Below, piece by piece: positions 8,955 through 18,329 of a DNA stretch of 64,000 nucleotides. The stretch's first letter is position 1; the number at the start of each line of letters is the position of its first letter. The position numbers were made by a program, and so were the translations under genes. The notes under the pieces are model-generated. The model saw only the letters and a list, made by a program, of their open reading frames with translations, was not told the DNA's origin and searched no databases. Source of the DNA: Clostridium aciditolerans (GTDB taxonomy: Bacteria; Bacillota; Clostridia; Clostridiales; Clostridiaceae); contig NZ_JAEEGB010000004.1 in the NCBI RefSeq assembly GCF_016316925.1, positions 62,001 through 126,000 on the forward strand, given 5' to 3'.

Positions 8955-10340
8955 GTGGAAAAAAATCAATTATTGAGAAATCTACCTAAGATAGATGAAC
9001 TCTTAAAAGAAGAAATTGTAGTTAATGAATTAAGTTCTACAATGAGGACTATCGTCGTTGAGTCCTTAAGAGAAACTATAGATAGTTACAGAGATCTTAT
9101 ATTAAAGGATGATATAAAGGAATATTCAAAGGAAGATATTCTAAAAAGTTTTTTAGAGCTTTTAAGTGATAAAAAAGGTTCAAATTTCAAAAAAGTTATA
9201 AATGCAGCAGGTGTAGTTATACATACAAATTTAGGAAGATCACTACTCGCTAAAAAGGCTTTAGAAAACGTTATTAATGTAGCTGACAACTTCAATAATC
9301 TTGAATATGATTTAAAAAAAGGTCAAAGAGGTTCAAGATATAGTCATGTAGAGGAACTTATTAAAAAAGTAACTGGTGCAGAAGCTGCAGTAGTTGTAAA
9401 CAATAATGCAGCAGCAGTTATGCTGGCGTTAAATACTTTATGCAAGGATAAAGAAGCAATTGTTTCTCGTGGCCAGTTAGTTGAAATAGGAGGTTCTTTT
9501 AGAGTACCTGATGTTATGACTTTTAGTGGAGCAAAGCTTGTAGAAGTAGGAACAACCAATAGAACTCATTTATATGATTATGAAAATAATATAAATGAAA
9601 ATACAGGTGTTTTATTAAAGGTACATACATCTAACTTTAAAATTCTTGGATTTACAGAAGATGTATCCGTAGAGGAATTGGTTGAGATTGGAAATAAAAA
9701 GGATATACCAGTAATTGAGGACATAGGAAGTGGTACGCTAGTAGACTTTTCTAAATACGGATTTACCTACGAACCAACTGTACAAGAAAGTATCAGAAAA
9801 GGAGCTGACGTAGTAACCTTTAGTGGAGATAAAATGCTTGGGGGACCGCAAGCAGGTATAATTATAGGTAAAAAGAAGTATATAGATAAAATGAAAAAAA
9901 ATCAGCTTACGAGGGCATTAAGAATAGATAAAATGACTCTTGCGGCACTAGAGGGAACTCTTAAATACTACTTAGATGAAAGTGAAGCAGTAAAAAATAT
10001 ACCTACACTACATATGATACTGAGTTCTAAAGAGGAACATAAAAAGAGAGCACAAAGGCTTAAGAGAAAACTTCAAAATAAAGTAAATAATTTTAAATTT
10101 GCTTTAGAAGAAGATTATTCCATGGTAGGCGGGGGATCGATGCCAGCGGAAAGAATCGAAACTTATGTCATAAAAGTTAAAAGTGATAAGTTTTCTCCGC
10201 AGGAATTAGAAAGAAAGTTAAGGGAAAATGAGACACCTATAATAATTAGAGTATCAAATAATGAAGTGGTTTTAGACTTGAGAACCATTTTTGATAAGGA
10301 TTTTGATACAATCGTTGATGCTTTTGATGCACTGGATTAA
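8955..10340 (+). CDS. selA: L-seryl-tRNA(Sec) selenium transferase
   Basis: SelA (461 aa) is a PLP enzyme that turns Ser-tRNA-Sec into Sec-tRNA-Sec using the selenophosphate made by SelD. The PLP lysine is visible in [14 protein letters not shown] (Lys293). The [18 protein letters not shown] segment and the N-terminal helical tRNA-binding domain ([11 protein letters not shown]) are also typical. Translation starts at a GTG preceded by AAGGTGGGG, 19 bases after selD. The 27-base gap to selB supports one operon. Confidence 0.97.
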   Translation: MEKNQLLRNLPKIDELLKEEIVVNELSSTMRTIVVESLRETIDSYRDLILKDDIKEYSKEDILKSFLELLSDKKGSNFKKVINAAGVVIHTNLGRSLLAKKALENVINVADNFNNLEYDLKKGQRGSRYSHVEELIKKVTGAEAAVVVNNNAAAVMLALNTLCKDKEAIVSRGQLVEIGGSFRVPDVMTFSGAKLVEVGTTNRTHLYDYENNINENTGVLLKVHTSNFKILGFTEDVSVEELVEIGNKKDIPVIEDIGSGTLVDFSKYGFTYEPTVQESIRKGADVVTFSGDKMLGGPQAGIIIGKKKYIDKMKKNQLTRALRIDKMTLAALEGTLKYYLDESEAVKNIPTLHMILSSKEEHKKRAQRLKRKLQNKVNNFKFALEEDYSMVGGGSMPAERIETYVIKVKSDKFSPQELERKLRENETPIIIRVSNNEVVLDLRTIFDKDFDTIVDAFDALD

Positions 10341-10367
10341 AAGGATAGGGAGAGCGGGTGGTAAATT

Positions 10368-12275
10368 ATGAAGCATATTATAGTTGGCACAGCTGGACAT
10401 ATAGATCATGGAAAGACTACTCTCATTAAGGCTTTAACTGGCAGGGAAACAGATACTTTGAGAGAAGAAAAAGAAAGAGGAATATCTATAAATCTTGGAT
10501 TTACATTCTTTGATCTACCATCAGGGAAAAGAGCAGGAATTATAGATGTACCTGGACACGAAAAGTTTATAAAGAATATGCTAGCTGGTATAAGCAGTAT
10601 TGACATAGTTTTATTAGTAATAGCAGCAGATGAAGGAATAATGCCTCAAACAAGAGAACATTTTGAAATCCTTCAATTATTAGATGTTAAGAAGGGGATA
10701 GTGGTTCTCACTAAAGCAGATTTAGTTGATGAAGAGTGGCTTACAATGATAAAAGAAGATATTAGAAAGGAATTCAAGGGAACATTTCTTGAGGATGCTC
10801 CTATGCATTCTGTATCTTCTAAAACTGGCGCTGGATTAGAGGCACTTATAAAAAATATAGATGAATTTACAGAAGAGGTTGAAGCTAAAGATACGCAGGG
10901 ACATTTTAGACTTCCTGTAGATAGAGTTTTTTCTGTAAGTGGTTTTGGTACAGTAGTAACAGGAACTGTAATAAGTGGTTCTATTAAGGAAGGTCAAACT
11001 ATAGAAGTTTATCCATCAAAGGTTGTATCTAAAGTAAGAGGAATTCAGATACATGATCAGCCTGCAAAAATTGCAGAAGCGGGCCAAAGATGTGCTGTAA
11101 ATATAGCAAACGTAAAGGTTAGTGATGTTGGAAGAGGAGATGTAGTATCTGTAGAGAACTTAATGGAACCATCTCTAATGGTTGACTGTAAGCTATATTA
11201 TTTAAAGAGTGCACCAAGACCTTTAGAAAATAGGCAGAGAGTAAGACTTTATCATGGAACTAGCGAGATTATATGTAGAGTAGTAATATTGGATAAAGAG
11301 CAAGTAGAACCTGGAGAAGAAGCATACGTACAATTGAGATTAGAGAATCCTCTAACTGCTCAGAGAAATGATAGGTATGTAATTAGAAGCTATTCTCCTA
11401 TGGATACTATAGGTGGAGGATCTATTATTGAACCTCTTGCTAAAAAAGCAAAAAGATTTAACAAAGAATATATAGAAGAGCTAAAGATAAAAGAAAGTGG
11501 AAAAACAGAAAGCATATTAGAAAACACTATCAAAAATTTAAGTGAAGGATATCCGAGAGCTGTAGATATATTAAAAGCTTTAGGAAAAAATGAAGAAAAC
11601 ATTGAGAATAATCTAGAACAGTTAATTAATGATAAAAAGATAGTAAAATTTGATACTGGTGATAAAGCTATATATCTTCACAGTGAATTTATTAGTGAAA
11701 AAGTAGCAGAACTAGAGAATATATTAAATAAATATCACAAAGAAAATCCGCTTAAGTGGGGAATATCGAAAGAAGAAATAAAAAATAAAATATTTGGAAA
11801 AGCAATAAAACAGAAAATTTATGATCAGATGATCGAAATGCTTATAAATTCTCAGACTATAAACATGCATGGCAGCTTTATTTCACTACCTGATTTTACA
11901 ATAAATTATACAAAAGATCAAAAGTTGATAAGGGAAAATATTATAAAAGCATTTAAAGCCGCTAAATTTTCACCGCCAAAGTACAATGAACTTGAGGCTG
12001 AACAAAATGACAGTAAAAACTTTAAAATGGTTTTTCAATCTATAATGGATGAAGGTGCTTTGATTAAGGTATCTGAAGATTGTTTTTTCCTTTTAGAAGA
12101 TTATAATAAAGTAAAAGACCTAATTATAAGATTTATAACAGATAACGGAAGTATAACTTTAGCACAACTAAGAGACGAACTAGATACAAGTAGAAAATAT
12201 GCTATGTCACTTATAGAACACTTTGACAGCATAAAGTTAACTAAGAGATTAGAAGATAAGAGAGTACTTTATTAA
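10368..12275 (+). CDS. selB: Selenocysteine-specific elongation factor SelB
   Basis: SelB (635 aa) carries Sec-tRNA to the ribosome at UGA codons marked by a SECIS hairpin. The EF-Tu-like GTPase domain is at the N-terminus (GTAGHIDHGKTTL, DVPGHEKF, LTKADL), with beta-barrel domains to about residue 350. The C-terminal part (from about residue 360) is made of winged-helix repeats, the SECIS-binding part. Length is normal. It ends 134 bases before the tRNA-Sec gene, which completes the cassette. Confidence 0.97.
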   Translation: MKHIIVGTAGHIDHGKTTLIKALTGRETDTLREEKERGISINLGFTFFDLPSGKRAGIIDVPGHEKFIKNMLAGISSIDIVLLVIAADEGIMPQTREHFEILQLLDVKKGIVVLTKADLVDEEWLTMIKEDIRKEFKGTFLEDAPMHSVSSKTGAGLEALIKNIDEFTEEVEAKDTQGHFRLPVDRVFSVSGFGTVVTGTVISGSIKEGQTIEVYPSKVVSKVRGIQIHDQPAKIAEAGQRCAVNIANVKVSDVGRGDVVSVENLMEPSLMVDCKLYYLKSAPRPLENRQRVRLYHGTSEIICRVVILDKEQVEPGEEAYVQLRLENPLTAQRNDRYVIRSYSPMDTIGGGSIIEPLAKKAKRFNKEYIEELKIKESGKTESILENTIKNLSEGYPRAVDILKALGKNEENIENNLEQLINDKKIVKFDTGDKAIYLHSEFISEKVAELENILNKYHKENPLKWGISKEEIKNKIFGKAIKQKIYDQMIEMLINSQTINMHGSFISLPDFTINYTKDQKLIRENIIKAFKAAKFSPPKYNELEAEQNDSKNFKMVFQSIMDEGALIKVSEDCFFLLEDYNKVKDLIIRFITDNGSITLAQLRDELDTSRKYAMSLIEHFDSIKLTKRLEDKRVLY

Positions 12276-12409
12276 AATCATATTTTTCTATACTTATTGA
12301 GGTATTATTAAAAGTAATACAATTAATTACATAATGTGATGTTATATAATGCTGAAAAATGTTGACATAATAATTTTTATAAATTATAATACTTTATGTA
12401 ATTAGATTT

Positions 12410-12506
12410 GGGAGTAGATAGGTGCTGGTGTGCCTGCCGGTCTTCAAAACCGTTCTGCCGTGCTAAGACCACGACGGGTGGGTTCGATTCCCACATATTC
12501 CCGCCA
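12410..12506 (+). tRNA. selC: tRNA-Sec (anticodon UCA)
   Basis: 97 bases, longer than ordinary tRNAs. The acceptor GGGAGTAG pairs with ATATTCCC (one weak pair at the base), followed by discriminator G and an encoded CCA. The anticodon loop CTTCAAA holds TCA at 12444-12446. A long variable arm (TGCCGTGCTAAGACCACGACGG region) follows, then the T arm GTGGG-TTCGATT-CCCAC. The eight-base acceptor and long variable arm are selenocysteine-tRNA traits. Its place right after selB agrees. Confidence 0.97.
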
Positions 12507-12518
12507 ATTTAAAAAGAT

Positions 12519-12568
12519 AACCTCTAAGCTAGTAATATTAATGTGTTACAAAGTTTAGAGGTTTTTTT
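12519..12568 (+). terminator. Terminator after tRNA-Sec
   Basis: AACCTCTAA and TTAGAGGTT enclose a 26-base loop region and are followed by eight T. It ends the sel operon or the tRNA transcript. Confidence 0.85.
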
Positions 12569-12639
12569 TGTTTTTAAGATATACAGAAATGTAACAATTT
12601 GGTCATGATTTTGTAATAATTGGAAAATATAATAATAAT

Positions 12640-12783
12640 TGTCCTAAGCTAATAAAAGCTTAGAGGAAAGATTCTCTAAAGAAATAAATATTTGATATAA
12701 GCACTAGTGAAGTACTAGTGCTTATTGTTTTACAAATACATATTTTCTGAAGTACTAGTAGAAATACTGGTACTTATTTTTTT
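12640..12783 (+). ncRNA. Candidate small RNA: cluster of four hairpins ending in a terminator
   Basis: In a 600-base region without a gene (12507-13105) there is a run of hairpins: CTAAGCT/AGCTTAG (12644-12663), AGAG/CTCT just after, a perfect 12-bp ATAAGCACTAGT/ACTAGTGCTTAT (12697-12725), and AAGTACTAGTA/TACTGGTACTT with seven T (about 12749-12783), which looks like an intrinsic terminator. A TATAATAA box lies just upstream (about 12628). No ORF with a ribosome-binding site crosses it. It may be a short non-coding transcript or a string of terminators. The rest of the gap, up to the -10-like TATAAT at 13053 before the peptidase gene, shows nothing I can name. Confidence 0.35.
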
Positions 12784-13105
12784 AGAAAGAAGAGCGCAAG
12801 AGGTAATAAAAAGCGACTTAAGGCGTAAACACCTATAGCTTAGGAAAAAACATATAATCTGGTTGAACGCTATTTTATTGAAAAATATATTTAATGCTAA
12901 ATTGATAATTTTGAACCATCTAAAATTCATATTTATAAAATATTTAACTAATAAAATTGATATAATTTTACCATAACTAAATTTTTTTTAATATAAATAC
13001 AAAAATAAAGGTTGAATTTCATTTTGATGTTTCTAACAGAAAGAAGTTATGATATAATCAAATTGGTCGATATTTACAAAACATTTAATAAAAGGAGAAT
13101 GCAAA

Positions 13106-14173
13106 ATGGAAAGGCTAAATAGAACGCAAAAGATATTAAAAGATAATAAATGGGATGCTTTGTTTTTAGTAAAAAGAGCTAATGTGAATTACATAAGTAG
13201 ATTTTCTGATGAATCAGCATATGCGTTAATAGGTACAGATAATCAGTTTTTTATAACTGATGGAAGATTTTTTGAACTTGCACAAGAGGAATGTAAAGGT
13301 TTTCAAATAGTAAATTGGCAAAAGATTGGGACAAGCATTGTAGATGCAGTTAAGGAAATATGCAAAAGTAATGGTATAAAGAAACTAGGATTTGAAAGAG
13401 CTACAACCTCTTATGACTTATATGATAAACTTCAAAATAGTATGCCTGATGTTGAGCTTATTCCTACTAATAATGTAATAGAAGATTTAAGATATGTAAA
13501 AGATGAAGAAGAAATAGAAATATTAAAGGAAGCTTCTAGAATCACAGATAAATCCTTTGAAGATATATTAAACTTTATAAAACCTGGAATGACAGAAAAT
13601 GAAGTAGCTGCTAAATTAGAATACATAATAAAATCAAATGGAGCAAGTGGGGTTGGTTTCGAAACAATATTAATTTCCGGCAAAAAGACATCTCTGCCTC
13701 ATGGAAAGCCAAATGATAAAGTTATAGAAAAAGGTGATTTTGTTACTTTAGACTTTGGAGCATTGTATAAGGGATATACATCTGACATGACAAGAACTAT
13801 AGTGGTTGGTACTGCGAATGAAAAACAGATAGAAATATATAATATTGTTAAAAAAGCACAGCAAGTTGGGTTAGATACAATAAAGGCAGGGGTTACATCA
13901 AAAGCACCTGATGATAAAATAAGAGAAATTGTAAAAGATTATGTTGAATATTATTATCCTGGTATTGGACATGGTGTTGGAAGAGAGCTACATGAACAGC
14001 CTTTCCTTGGGAAAAATGGAGATAGGATAATAGAAAAGAATTGTATTATTACCGTAGAGCCAGGAATTTATATTCCTAATTGGGGTGGAGTAAGAATAGA
14101 AGATACAATTATTGTAACTGAGACAGGAAATGAAAGACTAACTAAGTCTTCCAAAGATTTAATTTGTGTATAA
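13106..14173 (+). CDS. Xaa-Pro peptidase, M24B family (PepP/PepQ-like)
   Basis: A 355-aa metallopeptidase that frees residues next to proline in peptides. A creatinase-like N-terminal domain (1-125) is followed by the pita-bread catalytic domain. Metal ligands are visible in LDFGALYKGYTSDMTRT (two Asp), GIGHGVGRELHE (His), ITVEPGIY (Glu) and GVRIEDT (Glu). AAAAGGAG precedes the ATG and a terminator follows. It stands between the sel cassette and the peptide-transporter block, which fits a role in using imported peptides. Aminopeptidase and prolidase cannot be told apart from sequence alone. Confidence 0.93.
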   Translation: MERLNRTQKILKDNKWDALFLVKRANVNYISRFSDESAYALIGTDNQFFITDGRFFELAQEECKGFQIVNWQKIGTSIVDAVKEICKSNGIKKLGFERATTSYDLYDKLQNSMPDVELIPTNNVIEDLRYVKDEEEIEILKEASRITDKSFEDILNFIKPGMTENEVAAKLEYIIKSNGASGVGFETILISGKKTSLPHGKPNDKVIEKGDFVTLDFGALYKGYTSDMTRTIVVGTANEKQIEIYNIVKKAQQVGLDTIKAGVTSKAPDDKIREIVKDYVEYYYPGIGHGVGRELHEQPFLGKNGDRIIEKNCIITVEPGIYIPNWGGVRIEDTIIVTETGNERLTKSSKDLICV

Positions 14174-14198
14174 AAATACTTAGAGATTAATAACGATT

Positions 14199-14236
14199 AA
14201 GCAAGGACTTTCGAAAAACAGAAATCCTTGCTTTAT
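14199..14236 (+). terminator. Terminator after the Xaa-Pro peptidase gene
   Basis: AAGCAAGGA (14199-14207) pairs with TCCTTGCTT (14225-14233) around a 17-base loop, followed by TTATATTT. It lies about 25 bases after the stop. Confidence 0.75.
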
Positions 14237-14376
14237 ATTTCATAAATATAATGAAATTTTAAAATGATAATCTTGCATAAAATTGCATAAGTATGAAAAT
14301 TATTTAAGTATATGTGTAATAATTTAAAATTAATACAAGAGAATTTAAGTGTAAATAAAATTTTTGAAAAAATATC

Positions 14377-14404
14377 TTGCAAAAATATGAAGTTTGTGTA
14401 ATAA
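14377..14404 (+). promoter_or_regulatory. Promoter of the first POT transporter gene (duplicated box)
   Basis: TTGCAA (14377-14382) and TAATAA (14399-14404) with a 16-base spacer ending TTTGTG. The same arrangement, with the same spacer length and largely the same flanks, stands before the second transporter (16379-16406), and a diverged version stands before the third (18148-18175). Conservation after gene duplication supports a real promoter. The gap from 14174 to 14592 holds otherwise only the terminator above and the palindrome below. Confidence 0.6.
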
Positions 14405-14542
14405 TTTATATTAGTTGTAATAAATGTAATTTTATATTAAAAAATACATAAATGTAAAAATAATTGAAGAATTATGTTTTAATAAAAGTCAAAGTAGTTC
14501 ATATGAAGCTGTATTCAATAATAGTATTTTGGGGGCATGATA

Positions 14543-14557
14543 TGAGTTATTAACTCA
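14543..14557 (+). promoter_or_regulatory. Palindrome TGAGTTATTAACTCA in the leader of POT gene 1
   Basis: A perfect 7+1+7 palindrome, 35 bases before the start codon. The paralogue at 16632 has TGAGTT-TTT-AACTCA at the same place, so the arms are kept although the centre differs. It could be a repressor site within the transcribed leader or a short RNA hairpin near the ribosome-binding site. The regulator is unknown. Confidence 0.5.
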
Positions 14558-14592
14558 GTCATATATTTATTATCTAGAATGGAGGGTTTTTT

Positions 14593-15978
14593 ATGAATGG
14601 ACAAACATCTACTCCGGTAGAGGTAAAGCAAAAGCATCCTGCGGCACTTTATTTATTAGGATTAACCTTTACCTTTGAAAGATTTGCTTACTACGGAGGT
14701 AAGCCGATTATTGTATATTTTCTAGCATATTCGCTAACAGTGGGAGGACTTGGTATTTCTAAAACTGAGGCAACAGTTATAGCAGCGAACTTAGGAGCTT
14801 TCACTTACCTGGCTCCAATATTTGGAGGTATTATTGCAGATAAATGGTTAGGACCAAGATATTGTGTAATATTAGGATCAATTATTATGAGTATAGGTTG
14901 GTCTTTGGGTTATTTTGCTACTAGTGCAGCATGGATTAATGCACTTATCATAGTGGTATCTATTGGTACAGGTTTATTTAAAGGAAACATAAATACTATG
15001 GTTGGTGAACTGTATGAAAAGGATGATCCACGTAAGGATATGGCATTTTCAATTACTTATTCATTTGTTAATGGAGGAGCTTTCGTTGGCTCTCTTACAA
15101 TGGCTACTGCGTATATTTATCTATTTGGAAAGAGAAATGCCTCTGGAGAAGTTTTACTTTACGGATTCAGGCAAAGTTATCTATTAGCAGCAGCAGTCTG
15201 TTTAATTTCACTATTTGCATTTTTGATAGCTTGTAGAAGTTTAGGTGATGCAGGAAAGAGACCTAATTGCTTAGCTAATCCAAATAATAAAGAAGTACAA
15301 AAAGTAGATCATAGCAAGCCTTTAACTAAAAAAGAAAGAAATCAAGTTGCTGTCATTCTTATTTTAGCAACATTCTCAATATTCTTCTGGTTATTCTATA
15401 ATCAAGCAGAAACTTCCTTGTTATTATATATAGATAAATACACAAACTTTAATGTAGGAGGCTTTAAAGTACCGCCTACATGGACTACAACTTCCTTTAA
15501 TGGATTACTTTGTGTTGTCTTAGCAGCGCCAATGGCTGCAATTTGGGCAGCAATTTCTAAGAAAAGAAAAGGTGTAGACTTTACTATGACACAAAAGATA
15601 GCTTTAGGATATATATTCTTAGCTATAGGATTTTTAGTTATGGTAGGAGCTGAATTTGCAAGAGGTGGAAATGAAGGTGCTAACTCAAGTATCTTATGGA
15701 TATTAATGTTTACATTAATGCAAACTATAGGAGAACTATGTTTCTCACCACTAGGAACATCAGTAGTAAGTAGAACTGCACCTGCTAAGTATTTATCATT
15801 ACTAATGGGTGTATGGTTCTTCGCTACATTCGTAGCTCAAAAGGGATCAGGATATATAGAAACATTTATAGTAAAATTTGGAACTATGCAAATATTTATA
15901 CTTATACCAAGTATTCTTCTTGTTGGTGCAGTTATACTGCTTGCTTGTAATAAGAAAATTACAGAGCTTACTGAGTAA
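14593..15978 (+). CDS. POT/PTR family (MFS) peptide transporter 1
   Basis: A 461-aa integral membrane protein with 12 or more predicted helices, of the proton-dependent oligopeptide transporter family. Family marks: FERFAYYGGKP on helix 1, and the FKGNINTMVGELY segment (PTR2 type, GxxKPxxxxFxxEQF equivalent). The first Glu of the usual ExxER helix-1 motif is Phe here. GGAGGG lies before the ATG. The protein starts MNGQTS and its sequence is close to that of the next gene, so the two are a recent tandem duplication, including promoter and leader. Substrate (di/tripeptides or other) cannot be read from sequence. Confidence 0.92.
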   Translation: MNGQTSTPVEVKQKHPAALYLLGLTFTFERFAYYGGKPIIVYFLAYSLTVGGLGISKTEATVIAANLGAFTYLAPIFGGIIADKWLGPRYCVILGSIIMSIGWSLGYFATSAAWINALIIVVSIGTGLFKGNINTMVGELYEKDDPRKDMAFSITYSFVNGGAFVGSLTMATAYIYLFGKRNASGEVLLYGFRQSYLLAAAVCLISLFAFLIACRSLGDAGKRPNCLANPNNKEVQKVDHSKPLTKKERNQVAVILILATFSIFFWLFYNQAETSLLLYIDKYTNFNVGGFKVPPTWTTTSFNGLLCVVLAAPMAAIWAAISKKRKGVDFTMTQKIALGYIFLAIGFLVMVGAEFARGGNEGANSSILWILMFTLMQTIGELCFSPLGTSVVSRTAPAKYLSLLMGVWFFATFVAQKGSGYIETFIVKFGTMQIFILIPSILLVGAVILLACNKKITELTE

Positions 15979-16005
15979 TTCAACAAGTAAATATATAATA
16001 AGACG

Positions 16006-16052
16006 AAACTGCCTCATAAATAGGGAGTGATTCCTATTATGAGGCAGTTTTT
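16006..16052 (+). terminator. Terminator after POT gene 1
   Basis: AACTGCCTCAT and ATGAGGCAGTT, with an inner AATAGG/CCTAT stem and a GAGTGATT loop, followed by six T. This is a strong terminator, so POT 1 and POT 2 are separate transcripts. Confidence 0.9.
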
Positions 16053-16378
16053 TGGTATTAAAAACACACCTAATATGCATGCCTTTCACCAAAAGACTTT
16101 TCTTTTTTATAGAATTTTAATTAAAAGCTCAAAGATTAGCTACATTTTTTGATTATATCAATTCTGCAATCATCTATTATATTTATAATCAAGGGATTTC
16201 ATGAAAATGTAAGTTTTTTAATTGTATTTAATAAATATAAAAATATCAGTAAATATGAAAACGATTTAATAAATATGAAAAATATTAGTAAATAAGAAAT
16301 GGATTTAAGTATACATAAAATAAATCTGAAAATATACAAAAAAATTTAAGTATAGGTAAAATTTTTAGAAGAAATATC

Positions 16379-16406
16379 TTGCAAAACTATAAAATTTGTG
16401 TAATAA
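16379..16406 (+). promoter_or_regulatory. Promoter of the second POT transporter gene (duplicated box)
   Basis: TTGCAA (16379-16384), 16-base spacer, TAATAA (16401-16406), matching the box before POT gene 1 in sequence and spacing. The 650-base gap 15979-16631 holds the POT 1 terminator, an AT-rich stretch with repeated AAATATGAAAA-like words (about 16240-16310) where I see nothing else, this promoter and the palindrome at 16582. Confidence 0.6.
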
Positions 16407-16581
16407 TTAATAATAGTTGAAATTAATGTAAAATTATATCAAATGTTGATTTAGAATAGCAAAAAATATACTTATCAGTAAAATGTGTAAAATAATGTAT
16501 GCGTAGAGGCAATATGTCGTAATAAAAATTAAGAAACTTTAACACAAGGATATGTTTAATAGTAGTATTTGGGGGAAGATA

Positions 16582-16596
16582 TGAGTTTTTAACTCA
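16582..16596 (+). promoter_or_regulatory. Palindrome TGAGTTTTTAACTCA in the leader of POT gene 2
   Basis: Arms TGAGTT/AACTCA identical to those before POT gene 1, centre TTT. Preceded in both leaders by TAGTATTT and five G. It lies 35 bases upstream of the ATG. Confidence 0.5.
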
Positions 16597-16631
16597 ATCT
16601 ATATTTATTATCTAGAAATGGAGGGTTTTTT

Positions 16632-17978
16632 ATGAATGGACAAACAGCTATGCAATTAGAGCCAAAGCAAGGGCAACCTAAGGCTCTCTACGGGTTAGGA
16701 TTAACCTTTACCTTTGAGAGATTTGCATACTATGGAGGTAAACCAATTTTAGTACTTTTCCTAGCATATGCGGTGGCAAAAGGTGGACTTGGTATTTCCA
16801 AGTCAGAGGCAACAGTTATAGCAGCAAACCTAGGAGCATTTACTTACTTAGCTCCAATATTCGGAGGGATCATTGCTGATAAATGGCTAGGACCGAGATA
16901 TTGTATAATGATAGGCACAGTTCTTATGGCTGCAGGTTGGTCTTTAGGATATTTTGCTACCAGCGCTGCATGGATTAACGCACTTATTATAGTAGTATCT
17001 ATTGGAACAGGTTTCTTTAAAGGTAACTTAAATGCCTTAGTTGGTGAATTATATGAAAAAGAAGATCAACGTAAGGATATGGGATATTCAATTATTTACT
17101 CATTTGTTAATGGGGGAGCATTTGTTGGTTCACTTGCATTAGGTGGAATGTACATTACACATGGATTTAGAATATGTTACTTATTAGCAGCAATATTTGC
17201 TCTAATGTCAGGAATTGTATTTTTATTTACTTGTAAGCATTTAGGGGATTTAGGAAAAAGACCTAATAAATATTCTGTTGCTTCCAGCAAAGCAGATGTT
17301 AAAGTAGATGTTAATAGACCATTAACTAAAAGAGAAAAAAATCAGGTTCTTGTTATATTTATTTTAGCATTATTCTCAGTATTCTTCTGGTTATTCTACA
17401 ATCAATCAGAAGCATCACTATTATTGTATGTTGATAGTTATACTAAATTTAATATTGGCAACTTTAAGGTGCCTGCTACATGGACTACAACTTCCTTTAA
17501 TGGATTACTTTGTGTAGTATTATCACCAATAATGGCTACAATATGGTTCAAGCTTTCTAAGACAAGAAAAAATGGAGACCTTACTATGACACAAAAAATA
17601 GCTTTAGCGTATATATTCCTAGGTATTGGATTCTTGGTAATGGTAGGAGCTGAATTTGTAAGAGGTGGAGTTACAACTGCTAGCTTAAGCATGTTATGGA
17701 TATTAATGTTTACATTATTCCAAACTATAGGAGAAATGTGTTTCTCACCACTAGGGAATTCAGTTGTAAGTAAAACTGCACCACCTAAATATTTAGCATT
17801 ACTAATGGGGGTATGGAGTTTCGCTACATTCTTAGCTCAAAAGGGATCAGGATATATAGAAGGAATTATAGGGCAATTAGGATTAATGCAAGTATTTATA
17901 GCTATACCAAGTATTCTTTTTGTTGGATCACTTATACTATTTGCTTGTAATAAGAAGATTACAGAGCTTACTGAATAA
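16632..17978 (+). CDS. POT/PTR family (MFS) peptide transporter 2
   Basis: 448 aa, close paralogue of transporter 1 over its whole length (shared MNGQT start, FTFERFAYYGGKPI, NLGAFTYLAPIFGGIIADKW, ITELTE end). It lacks a short loop near residue 180 (the KRNASGEV insertion of transporter 1), which explains the length difference. Helix 1 again has FxxERFxYY in place of ExxERFxYY. It has its own promoter and terminator. Expected role: uptake of small peptides or related solutes driven by an ion gradient. Confidence 0.92.
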   Translation: MNGQTAMQLEPKQGQPKALYGLGLTFTFERFAYYGGKPILVLFLAYAVAKGGLGISKSEATVIAANLGAFTYLAPIFGGIIADKWLGPRYCIMIGTVLMAAGWSLGYFATSAAWINALIIVVSIGTGFFKGNLNALVGELYEKEDQRKDMGYSIIYSFVNGGAFVGSLALGGMYITHGFRICYLLAAIFALMSGIVFLFTCKHLGDLGKRPNKYSVASSKADVKVDVNRPLTKREKNQVLVIFILALFSVFFWLFYNQSEASLLLYVDSYTKFNIGNFKVPATWTTTSFNGLLCVVLSPIMATIWFKLSKTRKNGDLTMTQKIALAYIFLGIGFLVMVGAEFVRGGVTTASLSMLWILMFTLFQTIGEMCFSPLGNSVVSKTAPPKYLALLMGVWSFATFLAQKGSGYIEGIIGQLGLMQVFIAIPSILFVGSLILFACNKKITELTE

Positions 17979-18000
17979 TTTAATAAATATATATAATAAG

Positions 18001-18045
18001 AAAATGTCTCACGATAGGAAACCTTTCTGTTGTGGGGCATTTTTA
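18001..18045 (+). terminator. Terminator after POT gene 2
   Basis: AAATGTCTCAC pairs with GTGGGGCATTT (with G-U pairs), followed by a T run. It lies about 20 bases after the stop. Confidence 0.75.
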
Positions 18046-18147
18046 CTTACTTTTAAATATACGGGTAAAGTGGTTTATTTTTGTTATTATATATTAATAA
18101 AATTATAAAAAATAAATTTAGTATAAGTAAAAATTTTTTAGTGTAGC

Positions 18148-18175
18148 TTGATTTTCTTTAATATATGTGCAATAA
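18148..18175 (+). promoter_or_regulatory. Diverged copy of the POT promoter upstream of POT gene 3
   Basis: TTGATT (18148-18153), 16-base spacer ending ATATGTG, then CAATAA (18170-18175), in a flank resembling the other two POT upstream regions (AATTTAGTATAAGTAAAAATTTTT before it). It would give a leader of about 390 bases holding the structured RNA at 18330-18540. Confidence 0.45.
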
Positions 18176-18329
18176 TTAGTTGTAAACAAAAAAAGACATA
18201 AAATTATAAAAATACTTAAAATATAAGTGTTTTTGATATTATTCAACATTTAGGGTTATGGTAAATTATAGGTCTTATGTAAGCGTTTTCTGAAAGGTGT
18301 AAGTCTTAATAGAGTAAATTGAAAATAGG

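Noticed and set aside
12410..12506. Suppressor tRNA for UGA
   Set aside because: The long variable arm, 8-base acceptor and neighbouring selA/selB identify tRNA-Sec.
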